From: a virus
DNA length: 64,000 nucleotides
IMG/VR virus record: IMGVR_UViG_3300031616_000001
Span: 1-64,000 of that record
Direction: 5' to 3' (one strand)
Below the pieces are notes generated by a model. The model made no database searches. It saw only the letters and a list, made by a program, of their open reading frames with translations, and was not told where the DNA came from. The position numbers and the translations under genes were made by a program. Numbering within the stretch: the stretch's first letter is position 1; the number at the start of each line of letters is the position of its first letter. Below, piece by piece: positions 55,484 through 63,421 of the stretch.

Positions 55484-56166
55484 CAAAGCTCACCTACTCA
55501 GAACAGCTGAAGCATCCAAAGTGGCAACGCAAGCGTCTCGAGATCCTTGAGGCAGCTGACTGGAAATGCATACGCTGCAGTTCAGCGGAAAAGACGCTTC
55601 ATGTTCATCACCGGCAGTACATCGCTGGCAGGTTGCCGTGGGAGTATGCCGCCGACGATTTGCTCGCGCTTTGCGAGGACTGCCATGCGGGAGAGCATGG
55701 GAAAGAGTCGATTCCGAATCGCCGCGCAGTGACTCGTCGAGATCGAGCCCTCTGGCTGGGAATCGAGGTTGCTGATCCACGTGCTGTTCTCAGTCAAGTC
55801 GACTGGGAATTCCTGTGCAGGTTGCCGCCTCCGTACGGTTTCGCGTTTGTCCAGATCGACATTATTCAGCGAGGATTGGGCCCGCTGTCCAAGATTGAAC
55901 TCTTGGCTGAGATGAGGAAGAAACGTCCTCAAATTTCAGATGAGCCTGCTGTCCCGAATGTCCTCGACGTCGTTCAAGGCCTCATACAGGTACAGCCAGG
56001 GGTCGACGTCGGTCGCGATCTGGCGCTCGCCGTGAAATGGCTCATGCGGGACGAGGTTAACGATCAACTCCGAGCATTGATCTCCGTTGGCGAGACAGCG
56101 AGGGGCGGTGAGCTGAGAGACCTCGTTGCTCGCCAGCGCCTTCTGAACCAGGAGTTGGCGCCGTGA
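55480..56166 (+). CDS. HNH endonuclease family protein
   Basis: 228 residues. WKCIRCSSAEKTLHVHHRQY and LALCEDCHAGEHGK give the C-x2-C ... HH ... C-x2-C-H pattern of HNH nucleases at about 27-75. The C-terminal half (about 90-228) is helical, with PPPYGFAFVQIDIIQRGLG. It may nick DNA for replication or act as a homing-type nuclease; the linked replication genes favour the former. Confidence 0.7.
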   Translation: MTKLTYSEQLKHPKWQRKRLEILEAADWKCIRCSSAEKTLHVHHRQYIAGRLPWEYAADDLLALCEDCHAGEHGKESIPNRRAVTRRDRALWLGIEVADPRAVLSQVDWEFLCRLPPPYGFAFVQIDIIQRGLGPLSKIELLAEMRKKRPQISDEPAVPNVLDVVQGLIQVQPGVDVGRDLALAVKWLMRDEVNDQLRALISVGETARGGELRDLVARQRLLNQELAP

Positions 56167-57155
56167 GCAAGACGGTCGAGACCTGGATGCCCTGGTACAT
56201 CGACAAGTACCTCGGTGACACGACCAACCTGACGACCGAGCAGCACGGCGCGTACTGCCTTCTGCTGATGAGTATGTGGAAGAAGCAAGGGCTCCTGCCA
56301 AACGACGACAAGCAACTCGCGCCGATAGCAAAGCTGTCATTGGGAAAGTGGCGCTCGTACCGACCAGTGCTCATCCAGTTCTTTCGAGTGTCCGAAGACG
56401 GCAGATTCATCAGTCAGAAGCGCGTCAGCAAGGAGTTGACTCGGGCGCTTGCGATCTCAGATGAGCGGTCTAAGGCGGGCAAGGAGGGTGCAGCCAGGAA
56501 GCGCGTGATTCAGGAAGAGAGGTCAGCATTTGAACTAGCAAACGGTATAGCAACCGCGGTAGCAAATGCTTCAGCAAATGCTAAGCAAAACGCAACACCT
56601 ATACCGAAGACACCTTCGCTTCGCTCAGGTTCCGAAGCTATCGCTTCGGTTGCTGTGACAGCTGCGCCGTCACCGCCGAAGCGTCGAAAGGCAAAGGCTG
56701 AAGTCGACCCTGAACCTCCGACAAACGCCACGTGGGAGGCCTATAGCGAGGCATACCGCAGGCGGTATCGCATCGCCCCATTGCGAAATGGCAAGGTCAA
56801 CAAGCTATTGCTGAACTTCCTGGGGCTCGTGCCAGCCGAACATGGGCCTGCAATCGCTGCGTTCTACGTCGGACACCAGCAGAACCTCTATGTCAACGCG
56901 AAGCATGCGGTGGAGCTTCTATTCCGCGACGCAGAGCGGCTGTACGCCGATTGGATGACAAACAGCGCGGCGGGCGTGCAGCAAATTCACGGCACCGAGA
57001 CGGCCAACCATCGCCAGCTGCGCGAGATGCACGCGGCCCTCAGTGGCAATCGAGTCGCGTCGGCAACCGCTCCGGCCCCCCCAGCGCAGCGCTCGATTGA
57101 TCTCAAACAAGCGCAGGAGGTGCTTGATGTCATCCCTACCGATCTACTCCGTTGA
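56163..57155 (+). CDS. DUF1376-type replication protein (O-like)
   Basis: 330 residues from a GTG overlapping the previous stop. N-terminal DUF1376 domain: TWMPWYIDKYLGDTTNLTTE, HGAYCLLLMSMWKKQGLLPN and KWRSYRPVLIQFFRVSEDG (about 5-90), a winged-helix fold found in phage replication initiators such as YdaU. A low-complexity middle (about 122-145, ANGIATAVANASANAK) encoded by a 12-bp iteron array separates a C-terminal domain with TWEAYSEAYRRRYRIAPLRN. Together with the P-like gene downstream it corresponds to lambda O-P. Confidence 0.8.
   Translation: MSKTVETWMPWYIDKYLGDTTNLTTEQHGAYCLLLMSMWKKQGLLPNDDKQLAPIAKLSLGKWRSYRPVLIQFFRVSEDGRFISQKRVSKELTRALAISDERSKAGKEGAARKRVIQEERSAFELANGIATAVANASANAKQNATPIPKTPSLRSGSEAIASVAVTAAPSPPKRRKAKAEVDPEPPTNATWEAYSEAYRRRYRIAPLRNGKVNKLLLNFLGLVPAEHGPAIAAFYVGHQQNLYVNAKHAVELLFRDAERLYADWMTNSAAGVQQIHGTETANHRQLREMHAALSGNRVASATAPAPPAQRSIDLKQAQEVLDVIPTDLLR
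56525..56590 (+). repeat. 12-bp iteron array, putative replication origin
   Basis: AGCA(A/T) occurs at 56525, 56537, 56549, 56561, 56573 and 56584: spacing 12,12,12,12,11 bp. The units between them (AACGGTAT, ATGCTTC, etc.) are AT-richer than the surroundings. The array lies inside the O-like gene, as lambda ori lies in gene O. Confidence 0.65.
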
Positions 57156-57657
57156 GGAGATCATGTCGCGTCTGAGCGTGGCCTACGGCAGTGCTTGGGC
57201 ACAGATGTGGCTCGGCCTTGACCCAGCCGAAGTGAAGGCGCAGTGGGCGGATGCGCTCGGCCCGTACCTCAACAAGCCCGAGAAAATCCATCACGCGTTG
57301 GCCCACTTGCCAGTCGACAGGCCACCGAACTCGCTTCAGTTCAAGGTCATCTGCATGAACGCGCCGGAGACGGAACCGGATCCGGTTCCGCAGTTGCCCG
57401 GGATGCCGGAGCGCAAGGCAGACATCTCACGGCTGCGCGCGGCGTTCCTGCGCTTCAAGGAACTCCGCAAAGAGATGCTGAAGAAGCCCAAGGAGTGGGC
57501 GTACCGGCTTCAGGAGCGCGAGCGGCGCGGCGAGCGGCTGACAGCCTTCGAGCAGCAGGCCTGGCGCGATACGCTGGCCAAGGTCGAAGACAAGCACGTC
57601 GGTGGTCATCACACGCCGATCGCCAACGAAGACCTGCCGCCAGGGATGCGGCGATGA
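57127..57657 (+). CDS. replication protein P-like helicase loader
   Basis: 176 residues from ATG 57127. EEIMSRLSVAYGSAWAQMWL, then W-containing helices, HHALAHLPVDRPPNSLQFKV ICMNAP matches the lambda P-type 'WPPSLPEF..LC' element, and a charged C-terminus (KELRKEMLKKPKEWAYRLQE). P proteins load the host DnaB at the origin. Overlaps the O-like gene by 29 bp. Confidence 0.7.
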   Translation: MSSLPIYSVEEIMSRLSVAYGSAWAQMWLGLDPAEVKAQWADALGPYLNKPEKIHHALAHLPVDRPPNSLQFKVICMNAPETEPDPVPQLPGMPERKADISRLRAAFLRFKELRKEMLKKPKEWAYRLQERERRGERLTAFEQQAWRDTLAKVEDKHVGGHHTPIANEDLPPGMRR

Positions 57658-57926
57658 GCTACGAAGCCTGGGGCGAACCCGATGGCCGCCCGTACCCGAC
57701 GGCGGCGGCGAGGCGCATCCGCGTGCGCGTCGAAGAGGGCGACTTCCGAGGATTCAACGGCCGCACGCCGTGCGCACCCGACGAGCCGACGCGACAGTGT
57801 TCGATCTGCGCGCGGCACCGGCCGGCCCTGGCGCGCGTCGTCGATCGCGACACCGTGCTGATCGACGCCACGACGGTGACGCCGCCCGGGCTGCGCTGCC
57901 CAATGTTTGCACGGCGCGACCAATGA
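57654..57926 (+). CDS. Cys-containing small protein
   Basis: 90 residues. NGRTPCAPDEPTRQCSICAR, then RHRPALARVVDRDTVLIDAT and RCPMFAR: Cys at three places, perhaps zinc binding. ATGA coupling with the P-like gene. No family recognised. Confidence 0.5.
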   Translation: MSYEAWGEPDGRPYPTAAARRIRVRVEEGDFRGFNGRTPCAPDEPTRQCSICARHRPALARVVDRDTVLIDATTVTPPGLRCPMFARRDQ

Positions 57927-58120
57927 GCCCGGAACAGATGGACCACATCCGCCAGGCGGCGCGCGACATCCTCGATGCCGCCGAGTTCGGCTGGTGGTAT
58001 GCCGGCGGTCAGATCGATGCACACAAAGTGGCATGGGCGCAGTGGATCCTGTGGCACGCCCCCAAAGTCTGGCCGGAGCTGATCACGGCGAACGAGTGCT
58101 TCACGGAGATCGTGCTGTGA
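57923..58120 (+). CDS. small hypothetical protein
   Basis: 65 residues. DHIRQAARDILDAAEFGWWY then QIDAHKVAWAQWILWHAPKV, Trp-rich helices. Coupled on both sides. Function unknown. Confidence 0.5.
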   Translation: MSPEQMDHIRQAARDILDAAEFGWWYAGGQIDAHKVAWAQWILWHAPKVWPELITANECFTEIVL

Positions 58121-58623
58121 GCAGCGGCCTGCACGCGCATTCGCGCGAACTCAAGTACGCCGTCCAGGGCCCGGGGCTGAGCTGCGAGGGCCGGTTGTGC
58201 AGCCGCTGCCACAGGCCGTCGCGCAGCACCGGCGGCGGAACCATCGACGGGCGCTGGTACTGCGCGAAGTGCAAACCAAAGAGAGGCAACGACATGGCGA
58301 AGACGAGCGACTGGACAACCCGAGTGCACGAGCACCTCTTGAAGACCAGGACGGGCATGACGCCGGCGATGGTCATCACGATGTTCGGCAAGCCGCCGGG
58401 TACGAGCGCCGCCGGCAAGGTGCTGAGCGCGGCGTCGCAGCACGGATGGTTTCGCCGCGAACAGCGCGAAGCCGAGGGCGACACCGTGCGTGTCACGACG
58501 CCCATCTATTTCGCCGTCGACCGCGCGAATGCCACGCCGACGCGCCGCGGGCCGGAGCCCGAGAGCTACTTCTACGGGGTCAAGCGCGTGCGGTCAGTCT
58601 TCGAACTCTGGAGCACGCTATGA
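58117..58623 (+). CDS. zinc-finger/winged-helix-like protein
   Basis: 168 residues from GTG 58117. LSCEGRLCSRCHRPSRSTGG and WYCAKCKPKRGNDM hold a four-Cys cluster at about 23-55. The second part (RVHEHLLKTRTGMTPAMVIT, SAASQHGWFRREQREAEGDT) has the look of a winged helix. Likely DNA binding. Function unknown. Confidence 0.55.
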   Translation: MSSGLHAHSRELKYAVQGPGLSCEGRLCSRCHRPSRSTGGGTIDGRWYCAKCKPKRGNDMAKTSDWTTRVHEHLLKTRTGMTPAMVITMFGKPPGTSAAGKVLSAASQHGWFRREQREAEGDTVRVTTPIYFAVDRANATPTRRGPEPESYFYGVKRVRSVFELWSTL

Positions 58624-59267
58624 CGCACACGCCACGACCGGGAAGCATTGGCGAGCGGTCCATCAAGTATCTCGGCGAACACGGCCGGCAGACGATGCGC
58701 GATCTCGCCGACGGCATCGACGCCGAGCTCGGCTCGATGAGCGCATCGCTGAATCTCTGCTTGCAGCACGGCTTGCTTGTCCGCGAAGAAGCCGACGGCA
58801 AGATCTTCATCGGCGTACCCAAGCCGCCGGCCGTCGTCGCGTCGATTATGCGGCCGAACGGCGTCGAGGTCGGTAATCGGAAGGCTGAACCTCGCGACGG
58901 CGTTGCTGTCGCGGAGGAAGCCGAGTCTGCGGAGGCGATCGTCGTGAGCAACGGCCACTATCAGAATGGCGTTCGCGAAGAATCGTTTGTCGTCGACGAC
59001 AAGAGGACCGTGACGGTCCGCCGGCCCGACGAGTCGGCAGCGGATTCCTCGACCGAGACGCCGACGTCGATCATCGAAGAGCTCGCGCCGAGCAGGCCGA
59101 TGCGCGTCGATGCGCCGGCGCCGCGTCACTTCGCCGTCGGCATCTTCACCGATGGCCGCTTTGTCATCGAAGTCGGCGATCGCGGCGAGACGCTGACCCG
59201 CGATGAAACCGAAACGCTGTGGAAGTTCGTGCACGGCATCGAAAGGCCATTCGATGAACAGGCCTGA
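58620..59267 (+). CDS. winged-helix-like hypothetical protein
   Basis: 215 residues. GSIGERSIKYLGEHGRQTMR DLADGID then LNLCLQHGLLVREEADGKIF is a short winged helix at about 8-65, resembling the preceding protein's second half, so the two may be paralogous in part. Low-complexity middle, C-terminal HFAVGIFTDGRFVIEVGDRG beta segment. Function unknown. Confidence 0.55.
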   Translation: MTHTPRPGSIGERSIKYLGEHGRQTMRDLADGIDAELGSMSASLNLCLQHGLLVREEADGKIFIGVPKPPAVVASIMRPNGVEVGNRKAEPRDGVAVAEEAESAEAIVVSNGHYQNGVREESFVVDDKRTVTVRRPDESAADSSTETPTSIIEELAPSRPMRVDAPAPRHFAVGIFTDGRFVIEVGDRGETLTRDETETLWKFVHGIERPFDEQA

Positions 59268-59451
59268 CTCGTCGCTGGATCTCGTGCTGGCCGTCTCCTT
59301 GTGCATCGGCGTCTGCCTGATCGCCGTGATCCTTGGGCTCGTCGCTACCGGTCTGATGCTCGCCGTCGCCGCGCTCGTCCTGTGGATAGTGCGCATGGCC
59401 TGGTTCCTCGTGACCGTGCTGTGGGAGATGTGGGGAATCTGGCCGTGGTAA
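59254..59451 (+). CDS. small membrane protein
   Basis: 65 residues, start overlapping the previous gene. Hydrophobic from about 10 to 58 (LVLAVSLCIGVCLIAVILGL, VRMAWFLVTVLWEMWGIWPW): two or three spans. No family. Confidence 0.55.
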   Translation: MNRPDSSLDLVLAVSLCIGVCLIAVILGLVATGLMLAVAALVLWIVRMAWFLVTVLWEMWGIWPW

Positions 59452-59930
59452 TGCCGATTGCGTTCCGCATCCTGGGGCAGCCATGCTCAAAGGCGAACTC
59501 GCGGCAGATCGTGACGATCGGCGGCAAGCCGAAGTCGATCAAGTCGAAGGAGGCTCTGGCGTATGAGTCCGATGCACTGCGGCAAATTCCGACATGGGCG
59601 CGTCAAATGATCGACGTCCCGGTTCGAGTGACGCTGCGAATTTTCTACGCCTCTGAGCTTCCAGATCTCGATGAATCGATCGTGCTGGACGTCATGCAGG
59701 CGCGCTACAAGAAGTATGGAGAGAAGCGCGTTCTGATCCAGTCCGGTGTCTATGTCAACGATCGTCTCGTCCGCGAGAAGCATGTCTTCCATGGCGTGGA
59801 CAGATCGAATCCACGAGCCGAGATCAGCGTCGAACCGCTTCATCCGGTGCAAGCCGACATGCTTGCACCGGACATCGGAACGATGCTGAACCCAATCAGC
59901 GACGAGCACCCCGATGGCCTCCCGTTCTGA
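59451..59930 (+). CDS. rusA: RusA-like Holliday junction resolvase
   Basis: 159 residues from the ATG in TAATG. FRILGQPCSKANSRQIVTIG, LRIFYASELPDLDESIVLDV with Asp residues for metal and QSGVYVNDRLVREKHVFHG follow the RusA pattern (central D..D..., then VxVNDxxV). RusA cuts Holliday junctions symmetrically. Fits the recombination-rich genome. Confidence 0.75.
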   Translation: MPIAFRILGQPCSKANSRQIVTIGGKPKSIKSKEALAYESDALRQIPTWARQMIDVPVRVTLRIFYASELPDLDESIVLDVMQARYKKYGEKRVLIQSGVYVNDRLVREKHVFHGVDRSNPRAEISVEPLHPVQADMLAPDIGTMLNPISDEHPDGLPF

Positions 59931-60141
59931 GCACGCCAATCTCATGGCCTGGCAATGCAATCAGCAGCTGGGCTGTCTCCAAATGCATGCCGCTGTTCGT
60001 GCGCGGAACATGACGGCTGGCGGCGCGGCGGAGATCTATCAGACCATGGTCGAGATCCCGCTGCTCGTCACCATGCGCGTCTTCGCGCTGTCGTGCGGCG
60101 ACGCCGTCAATGAGATGCCAGACACACCGGAGGCTGCGTGA
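59914..60141 (+). CDS. small hypothetical protein
   Basis: 75 residues. MASRSEHANLMAWQCNQQLG, then a helix and VEIPLLVTMRVFALSCGDAV. Overlaps the RusA gene by 17 bp and the next by 4. No family. Confidence 0.45.
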   Translation: MASRSEHANLMAWQCNQQLGCLQMHAAVRARNMTAGGAAEIYQTMVEIPLLVTMRVFALSCGDAVNEMPDTPEAA

Positions 60142-60662
60142 TCGAATTCCCGAAGGATCTGATCCTCCGCAACATCGGCGGCAGCGACGATGCGCTGGCC
60201 GTGTCGATTCAAGACGAGATGAATCGCCGCATTGGCGGTGAACTGAAGATTGACATGGGATTCGCAGCTGTCTCGAACGGTGCGGCGAGCACGTCGACCG
60301 CGCGGATCCCGACGGTGGCCAGCATGAAGAAGACGTTGGCCGAGATCGACGAGTTCTTCAGCCGCGCCGCGTCGCCAGCCCCTCAGATGCTGGCGCCGCC
60401 GCCGATGTCGCAAGCCGAAATCGGCCAGCTGATCGGTGTGCGCATGCACATCATGTCAGAGGCCATGCTGCCGCGTGATCCGGTGCGCGTGCACAAACGT
60501 CAGCGCTGGGATCGCTCCGGCAAGTACCACCTGCGCATCCAGAAGAAATGGAACAAGCGCTTCGGTGTCGTCGTTCGCGAAGTCGCCTATGTCAGCGACG
60601 CCGGAAAGACTCTTTACATCACACAGGCGGCGTTCGATCGCCTGCAGAAGGAACTCGCCTGA
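60138..60662 (+). CDS. hypothetical protein
   Basis: 174 residues from GTG 60138. EFPKDLILRNIGGSDDALAV then a Ser/Ala/Thr region and a basic C-terminal half (VHKRQRWDRSGKYHLRIQKK, WNKRFGVVVREVAYVSDAG). Likely nucleic-acid binding. No family. Confidence 0.5.
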   Translation: MIEFPKDLILRNIGGSDDALAVSIQDEMNRRIGGELKIDMGFAAVSNGAASTSTARIPTVASMKKTLAEIDEFFSRAASPAPQMLAPPPMSQAEIGQLIGVRMHIMSEAMLPRDPVRVHKRQRWDRSGKYHLRIQKKWNKRFGVVVREVAYVSDAGKTLYITQAAFDRLQKELA

Positions 60663-60916
60663 TGGACTCGACGACGACATATCCAACGGTGGCCGCCGTG
60701 ATAGCCGCCGACTTCGAGACGTTGAGCGGGTGGGCCGACAAGCTGCCGCCGCCGCAGACCGACGTGGAACGCACGGTAGTGCGCCGCATCAAGGCGCGAC
60801 AACACGAGATGGCTTCGAGCGAGTTGCGCAGGAAAGCACCTGACATTGCCGACACGATCAACTCGGTCTCCGACATGGTCGAGAAGCTGACAGGCAAGAA
60901 GTTCCCGAGGTTCTGA
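60662..60916 (+). CDS. small helical protein
   Basis: 84 residues. TVAAVIAADFETLSGWADKL, then RTVVRRIKARQHEMASSELR and ADTINSVSDMVEKLTGKKFP. Helical throughout. No family. Confidence 0.5.
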   Translation: MDSTTTYPTVAAVIAADFETLSGWADKLPPPQTDVERTVVRRIKARQHEMASSELRRKAPDIADTINSVSDMVEKLTGKKFPRF

Positions 60917-60918
60917 TC

Positions 60919-61101
60919 ATGAGCATCAAGGAAGTTGTGCGGATGGAGATTGCGATTGCCTTCTGGGCGTGCGTGATCTGCTCGACCGTCTGGTCCACCC
61001 AGTTTGGCGTCAACCCCATCGCCGCGTTCTGGTGCCCAGCGTGGATGGTCGCGGCCGCGGTCCTCGCTGTGTCTCGAGTCATTGTGGCATTCATGAAATG
61101 A
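60919..61101 (+). CDS. small membrane protein
   Basis: 60 residues with two hydrophobic spans, about 10-28 (MEIAIAFWACVICSTVWS) and 36-57 (AFWCPAWMVAAAVLAVSRVI). No family. Starts 2 bp after the previous stop. Confidence 0.55.
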   Translation: MSIKEVVRMEIAIAFWACVICSTVWSTQFGVNPIAAFWCPAWMVAAAVLAVSRVIVAFMK

Positions 61102-61418
61102 AATCGCCGCCGCAGTACGAAGACCCGGACGCCGCGACGTCGATCGCGCTGTTCAAGGCGCGCACGCCGCAGGCCAACGCAGATGGCTCGTTGATGGGAG
61201 GCGCGCGCATCCTCAATTTTCAGACGGGATGGGCGATGCCGGTGTTGGTCGTCAACGCCTCGTCGTCGCACTGGTTCCGGCGTCTCGGCAACGACTGGGC
61301 GGAAGCGCTCTGCGGGATCCAGGCGCCGCTCGAGCTGGTCCACGGACCTGGCAACTACCCGCGCTGCGGCAACTGCATCAAGACGATGTCGCGGCTGATC
61401 CGACAGGGTGCGATGTGA
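61098..61418 (+). CDS. hypothetical protein with Cys pair
   Basis: 106 residues. NFQTGWAMPVLVVNASSSHW and GNYPRCGNCIKTMSRLIRQG: one CxxC near the end. Mixed alpha/beta. No family. Confidence 0.5.
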   Translation: MKSPPQYEDPDAATSIALFKARTPQANADGSLMGGARILNFQTGWAMPVLVVNASSSHWFRRLGNDWAEALCGIQAPLELVHGPGNYPRCGNCIKTMSRLIRQGAM

Positions 61419-61702
61419 GCCGCAACAACAGCCCGATCCCGACGGCCGATCGCCAGGACTTCCTCGCCGCGATGACAGCTATCGACGCGGAATGCGAAGG
61501 CCTTGCCGAAAGCTACTGGCTGATGCTCGATGCCGCCGAGGAGTTCATGGTGTCCCGACGCTACCAGCGCGGCGATCCGCTGGCGGCCTTGAAGCAGTAC
61601 CGACGAATGAAGGCAGAAGCTTTAGCCAACGCCGAGAGATTCCCTGGCGTCGACATCGACGCCGTTCACCGCAACCAAAGACCGAAGACGAAAGGATCCT
61701 GA
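61415..61702 (+). CDS. helical hypothetical protein
   Basis: 95 residues from GTG 61415. DFLAAMTAIDAECEGLAESY then WLMLDAAEEFMVSRRYQRGD: helical, acidic, with a KQYRRMKAEALANAERFPG segment. No family. Confidence 0.5.
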   Translation: MSRNNSPIPTADRQDFLAAMTAIDAECEGLAESYWLMLDAAEEFMVSRRYQRGDPLAALKQYRRMKAEALANAERFPGVDIDAVHRNQRPKTKGS

Positions 61703-61704
61703 CC

Positions 61705-61953
61705 ATGGAAACAACGGAAGACCGCGTGAAGCGCATCGTGAGCCATCACCTCGGCGTGCCCGCTGAGACGCTCAACGCCGCCGCCGACATCGTGAAGGAT
61801 CTCGGCGCCGAGTCCTTAGACCGCGTCGAGATCGTGATGTGCGTCGAAGACGAGTTCGGCATCGAGATCTCCGACGAGGACGCCGAGCCGTTCCGGTCGA
61901 TCGCCGACATCTGCGCACATGTCGACAAGCACAAGTCGGCCGCCGCGGTCTGA
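61705..61953 (+). CDS. acyl carrier protein
   Basis: 82 residues. RVKRIVSHHLGVPAETLNAA, IVKDLGAESLDRVEIVMCVE and DEFGIEISDEDAEPFRSIAD match bacterial ACP, with the 4'-phosphopantetheine-accepting Ser at residue 37 in 'GAESLD' (normally GADSLD). Length is typical. Acidic. A phage ACP could feed host fatty acid or lipid A enzymes, or bind other host partners; there is no synthase beside it. Confidence 0.85.
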   Translation: METTEDRVKRIVSHHLGVPAETLNAAADIVKDLGAESLDRVEIVMCVEDEFGIEISDEDAEPFRSIADICAHVDKHKSAAAV

Positions 61954-61964
61954 CTGGACCTGCC

Positions 61965-62114
61965 ATGACCTTGATCGTATGTCCTCGAGGTCGCGGCAAG
62001 TGGAACCACATTCGCTTGGTGATCGACGGGCCGTTTGATCTTTTCACGTTCGCGGTCGGAGAGAAGCTAGATCTCGGCGGCAGATGCTTTTGGATTATTG
62101 AGGTGCTCAATTGA
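61965..62114 (+). CDS. very small hypothetical protein
   Basis: 49 residues. MTLIVCPRGRGKWNHIRLVI then FDLFTFAVGEKLDLGGRCF. Beta-rich. Shares its stop with the HNH start. Function unknown. Confidence 0.45.
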   Translation: MTLIVCPRGRGKWNHIRLVIDGPFDLFTFAVGEKLDLGGRCFWIIEVLN

Positions 62115-62653
62115 TTGATTCGCGTGATCTGCCAGAAGAGTGGCGACCGATTGCTGGATTAGAAGGCTTCTATTCCGTTAGCAGTTGGGGACGGGTTCGC
62201 GCCGAGTGCCGACAAGTGTCGGGAAAGCTAGGAAGCATTCGAACCCTGCCACAACGCATCATGGCTACGTCTTCTATTGACAGCAGTGGCTATCCGCACC
62301 TCAGCTTGTCCAGAGACCGGAAGAGGGTATTTCGGAAGGTTCACATCCTTGTCGCGCATGCCTTCAATGGACCGCGGCCGACAGGACTCCAGGTCGCGCA
62401 CAACGATGGAATTCCGGTCCATGCGCATGCTTCGAATCTTCGATACGACACGCCGGTTGGCAATCAAGCAGATCGTCTCATCCATGGAACCGCACCCCAT
62501 GGCAACGCTACGAATCGTGCGAGGCTAGAAGCGGCACAGATAGAGGCGATCCGCAGAGACCCGCGATCAGAGCGAAAGATCGCAGCGGAACTGGGCGTAA
62601 ACCACAGCACGATTGGTGCAGTGAAGAGGGGGACATCATGGTTCTACATCTGA
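62111..62653 (+). CDS. NUMOD4/HNH homing endonuclease
   Basis: 180 residues from a TTG. NUMOD4 start EEWRPIAGLEGFYSVSSWGR, then VHILVAHAFNGPRPTGLQVA and HNDGIPVHAHASNLRYDTPV, the His-Asn-His core, and a C-terminal HTH (RKIAAELGVNHSTIGAVKRG). Selfish nuclease with its own DNA-binding end. AT-richer than most of the window, which fits recent entry. Confidence 0.85.
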   Translation: MIDSRDLPEEWRPIAGLEGFYSVSSWGRVRAECRQVSGKLGSIRTLPQRIMATSSIDSSGYPHLSLSRDRKRVFRKVHILVAHAFNGPRPTGLQVAHNDGIPVHAHASNLRYDTPVGNQADRLIHGTAPHGNATNRARLEAAQIEAIRRDPRSERKIAAELGVNHSTIGAVKRGTSWFYI

Positions 62654-63093
62654 AAGCTGCTGCCATCGCTAGTCCGACATTGTTGAAGCGCACAGTGCGC
62701 CCAATGGAACATAGGCGTGTTGCTCTTCGAGCCTTCACTGCACTTGCCGAAATCTGCAATGGAACGGCGAGAACGGAAGAGATCATTGATCTATGCGATT
62801 CGATCAATGTTGTCGAAGCGCTTGTGACCATTGGCAAGTGCGACGATGATTCGGCTCCCGAGCACATTCTCAAAGCGATGGACGGCGTCCGCGTGGCGGT
62901 CAAGTGTCCGTCCGGAATGATGCGCATGGGTCAGGCTTCGACGTTCTCGATGCGTCACATCGTGACCCTGCATGACTTGGCTGTGGGCCGGCTAAGTCAG
63001 GGCACATTGTTCGAGGCATGGCAACTGGTGATGGACAAGATCGCCGATCCAGCGGCCAACGAATCTACTGGTCTCTTCGTGGTCCACGCGTGA
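62638..63093 (+). CDS. conserved phage protein of unknown function
   Basis: 151 residues. KRTVRPMEHRRVALRAFTAL, then AEICNGTARTEEIIDLCDSI and a helical C-terminus. The lower GC continues from the homing endonuclease. No catalytic motif recognised. Confidence 0.5.
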   Translation: MVLHLKAAAIASPTLLKRTVRPMEHRRVALRAFTALAEICNGTARTEEIIDLCDSINVVEALVTIGKCDDDSAPEHILKAMDGVRVAVKCPSGMMRMGQASTFSMRHIVTLHDLAVGRLSQGTLFEAWQLVMDKIADPAANESTGLFVVHA

Positions 63094-63332
63094 CGTGCGC
63101 GCATTGCATCGCTGCTTCCGCGGATCCTCACCACGGGCGGTCGAACGCCGGATGCCGGGGCTGCCAAGCGCGGCGCCTCGCACTGTCTCCGCATGCATTC
63201 GCCGCGCTGGCCGGCGCGCCGGAGCAGCTGCAGGCGGACATCGCGGAGATCTGGGGGGACGACTACAAGGCGGGCCGCGCCGAGGTTTGGAAGTGGATCG
63301 AGTTGATGCGCCAGAAACCGGGTAGCGGATAG
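63090..63332 (+). CDS. zinc-binding small protein
   Basis: 80 residues from a GTG that overlaps the previous stop. TCAHCIAASADPHHGRSNAG CRGCQARR gives CxxC...HH...CxxC; then WGDDYKAGRAEVWKWIEL. Probably one zinc site. Function unknown. Confidence 0.55.
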   Translation: MTCAHCIAASADPHHGRSNAGCRGCQARRLALSPHAFAALAGAPEQLQADIAEIWGDDYKAGRAEVWKWIELMRQKPGSG

Positions 63333-63335
63333 CGA

Positions 63336-63370
63336 AGCGCCCCGCGACAGATGAACTGTCGCAGGGCGCT
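63336..63370 (+). terminator. strong hairpin before the last gene
   Basis: 15-bp stem AGCGCCCCGCGACAG / CTGTCGCAGGGCGCT with one C-A mismatch, loop ATGAA. No T-tract follows. Terminator, attenuator or antitermination site. Confidence 0.5.
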
Positions 63371-63421
63371 GGTCTGACGTGAAAAGCGAGGTGAGATGCG
63401 CATTCTACGTTGGAGACAAAG

